Assembly (NCBI GenBank): GCA_028868855.1
Contig: JAGWTR010000004.1
Span: 186,001 to 250,000 of the forward strand
Origin: Burkholderiales bacterium
GTDB lineage: Bacteria; Pseudomonadota; Gammaproteobacteria; Burkholderiales; Burkholderiaceae_C
Direction of reading: 5' to 3'
Length of the DNA: 64,000 bases
Shown here one piece after another: positions 63,790-64,000 of this stretch. The translations under genes were made by a program, and so were the position numbers. Below the pieces are notes generated by a model. It did no database searches, was not told the DNA's origin, and saw only the letters and a list, made by a program, of their open reading frames with translations. Positions within the stretch are counted from its first letter, which is position 1. Each line of letters begins with the position of its first letter.

Positions 63790-64000
63790 ATGAAATCACA
63801 CCGCGTCACTTTATCTGCGAAACAAGTTGGCTTCACGCTCATCGAATTGATGGTGGGCGTGGCGCTGGGCTTGTTGACCGTGGCCATCATCACGCAAGTG
63901 GTGGTTCTGTCAGAAGGTCAAAAACGCACAACGACCAATGGCGCCGATGCCCAGGTCAACGGGGCACTGGCGCTCTATGCCATCCAGCAAGAAGCGCAAA
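63790..64000 (+). CDS. pilW: PilW-like minor pilin (3' end beyond the window)
   Basis: The first 70 codons of a prepilin. After a basic start, GFTLIELMVGVALGLLTVAII gives the G/F cleavage site and E at +5. The position right after pilV and the N-terminus fit PilW. The rest of the gene lies beyond base 64000, so the full length is unknown. Confidence 0.85.
   Translation, partial: MKSHRVTLSAKQVGFTLIELMVGVALGLLTVAIITQVVVLSEGQKRTTTNGADAQVNGALALYAIQQEAQ

Noticed and set aside
1..64000. Insertion sequence, prophage, integron or CRISPR array
   Set aside because: No transposase, integrase, phage gene or spaced direct repeats were seen; the gene order looks chromosomal and stable.

Overview
The window is a 64 kb GC-rich, gene-dense chromosomal segment of a betaproteobacterium, most likely order Burkholderiales and probably a Comamonadaceae-like lineage. 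The basis is the style of the housekeeping genes (rpsP-rimM-trmD-rplS, hemC-hemD-hemX-hemY, lspA-ileS-ribF, the type 4 pilus minor pilins), the high GC with almost no intergenic space, and frequent ATGA/GTGA stop-start overlaps. The genus cannot be fixed by eye. I see no insertion sequence, prophage, integrase or CRISPR array. Both window edges cut genes: ruvB on the left and a PilW-like pilin on the right.

Left part (1-16 kb) is mostly housekeeping. It holds ruvB, a TusA-like sulfur carrier, cysM overlapping a hybrid sensor kinase, tRNA-Leu(CAA), a rhomboid protease and a DUF2189 membrane protein. A minus-strand run follows: yajQ, a retropepsin-like protease, an RsuA-type pseudouridine synthase, ribF, ileS and lspA. 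Then come murB, ppnP and an argG with unusual lysine/alanine-rich tails at both ends.

16-33 kb is more accessory. Two acyl-CoA dehydrogenases, one lacking the usual catalytic glutamate motif, form an operon with an acetoacetate-decarboxylase-family protein, divergent from a TetR regulator. After dnaE and trhO, a second TetR regulator faces a three-gene operon (HSL-type esterase, SDR, alpha/beta hydrolase with Ser-to-Ala at the nucleophile) across a palindromic operator. An FMN reductase, rlmJ, a pirin divergent from a LysR regulator, gluQ and a LamG-like PEP-CTERM exported protein follow.

33-47 kb is housekeeping again. It contains orn, an M48 protease, a pterin dehydratase, rsgA, a CobD/CbiB-like protein, a CoA-type Nudix hydrolase and the rplS-trmD-rimM-rpsP operon. 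Two small membrane proteins, a divergent PurM-like enzyme, a long-chain acyl-CoA ligase, the SRP RNA, aroB and dgt complete it.

47-58 kb is the most interesting part: a late flagellar filament cluster. Two tandem, very similar small flagellins, a filament cap gene fliD, a shortened FliD-like paralogue, fliS, fliT and a YcgR-type PilZ brake follow one another on the plus strand, with sigma-28-like promoters. Immediately divergent from the first flagellin lie two genes that look like a dedicated filament glycosylation module. One encodes a TPR plus GT41 (O-GlcNAc-transferase-like) enzyme. The other is a 699-residue fusion of a glycosyltransferase-like, a methyltransferase-like and a hexapeptide acetyltransferase domain. 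I infer that the TPR enzyme attaches a sugar to flagellin Ser/Thr and the fusion extends, methylates and acetylates it.

58-64 kb holds the heme genes hemC-hemD-hemX-hemY, tRNA-Arg(ACG) with its own promoter and terminator, and the start of a type 4 pilus minor-pilin operon (gspH/fimT, pilV, pilW).
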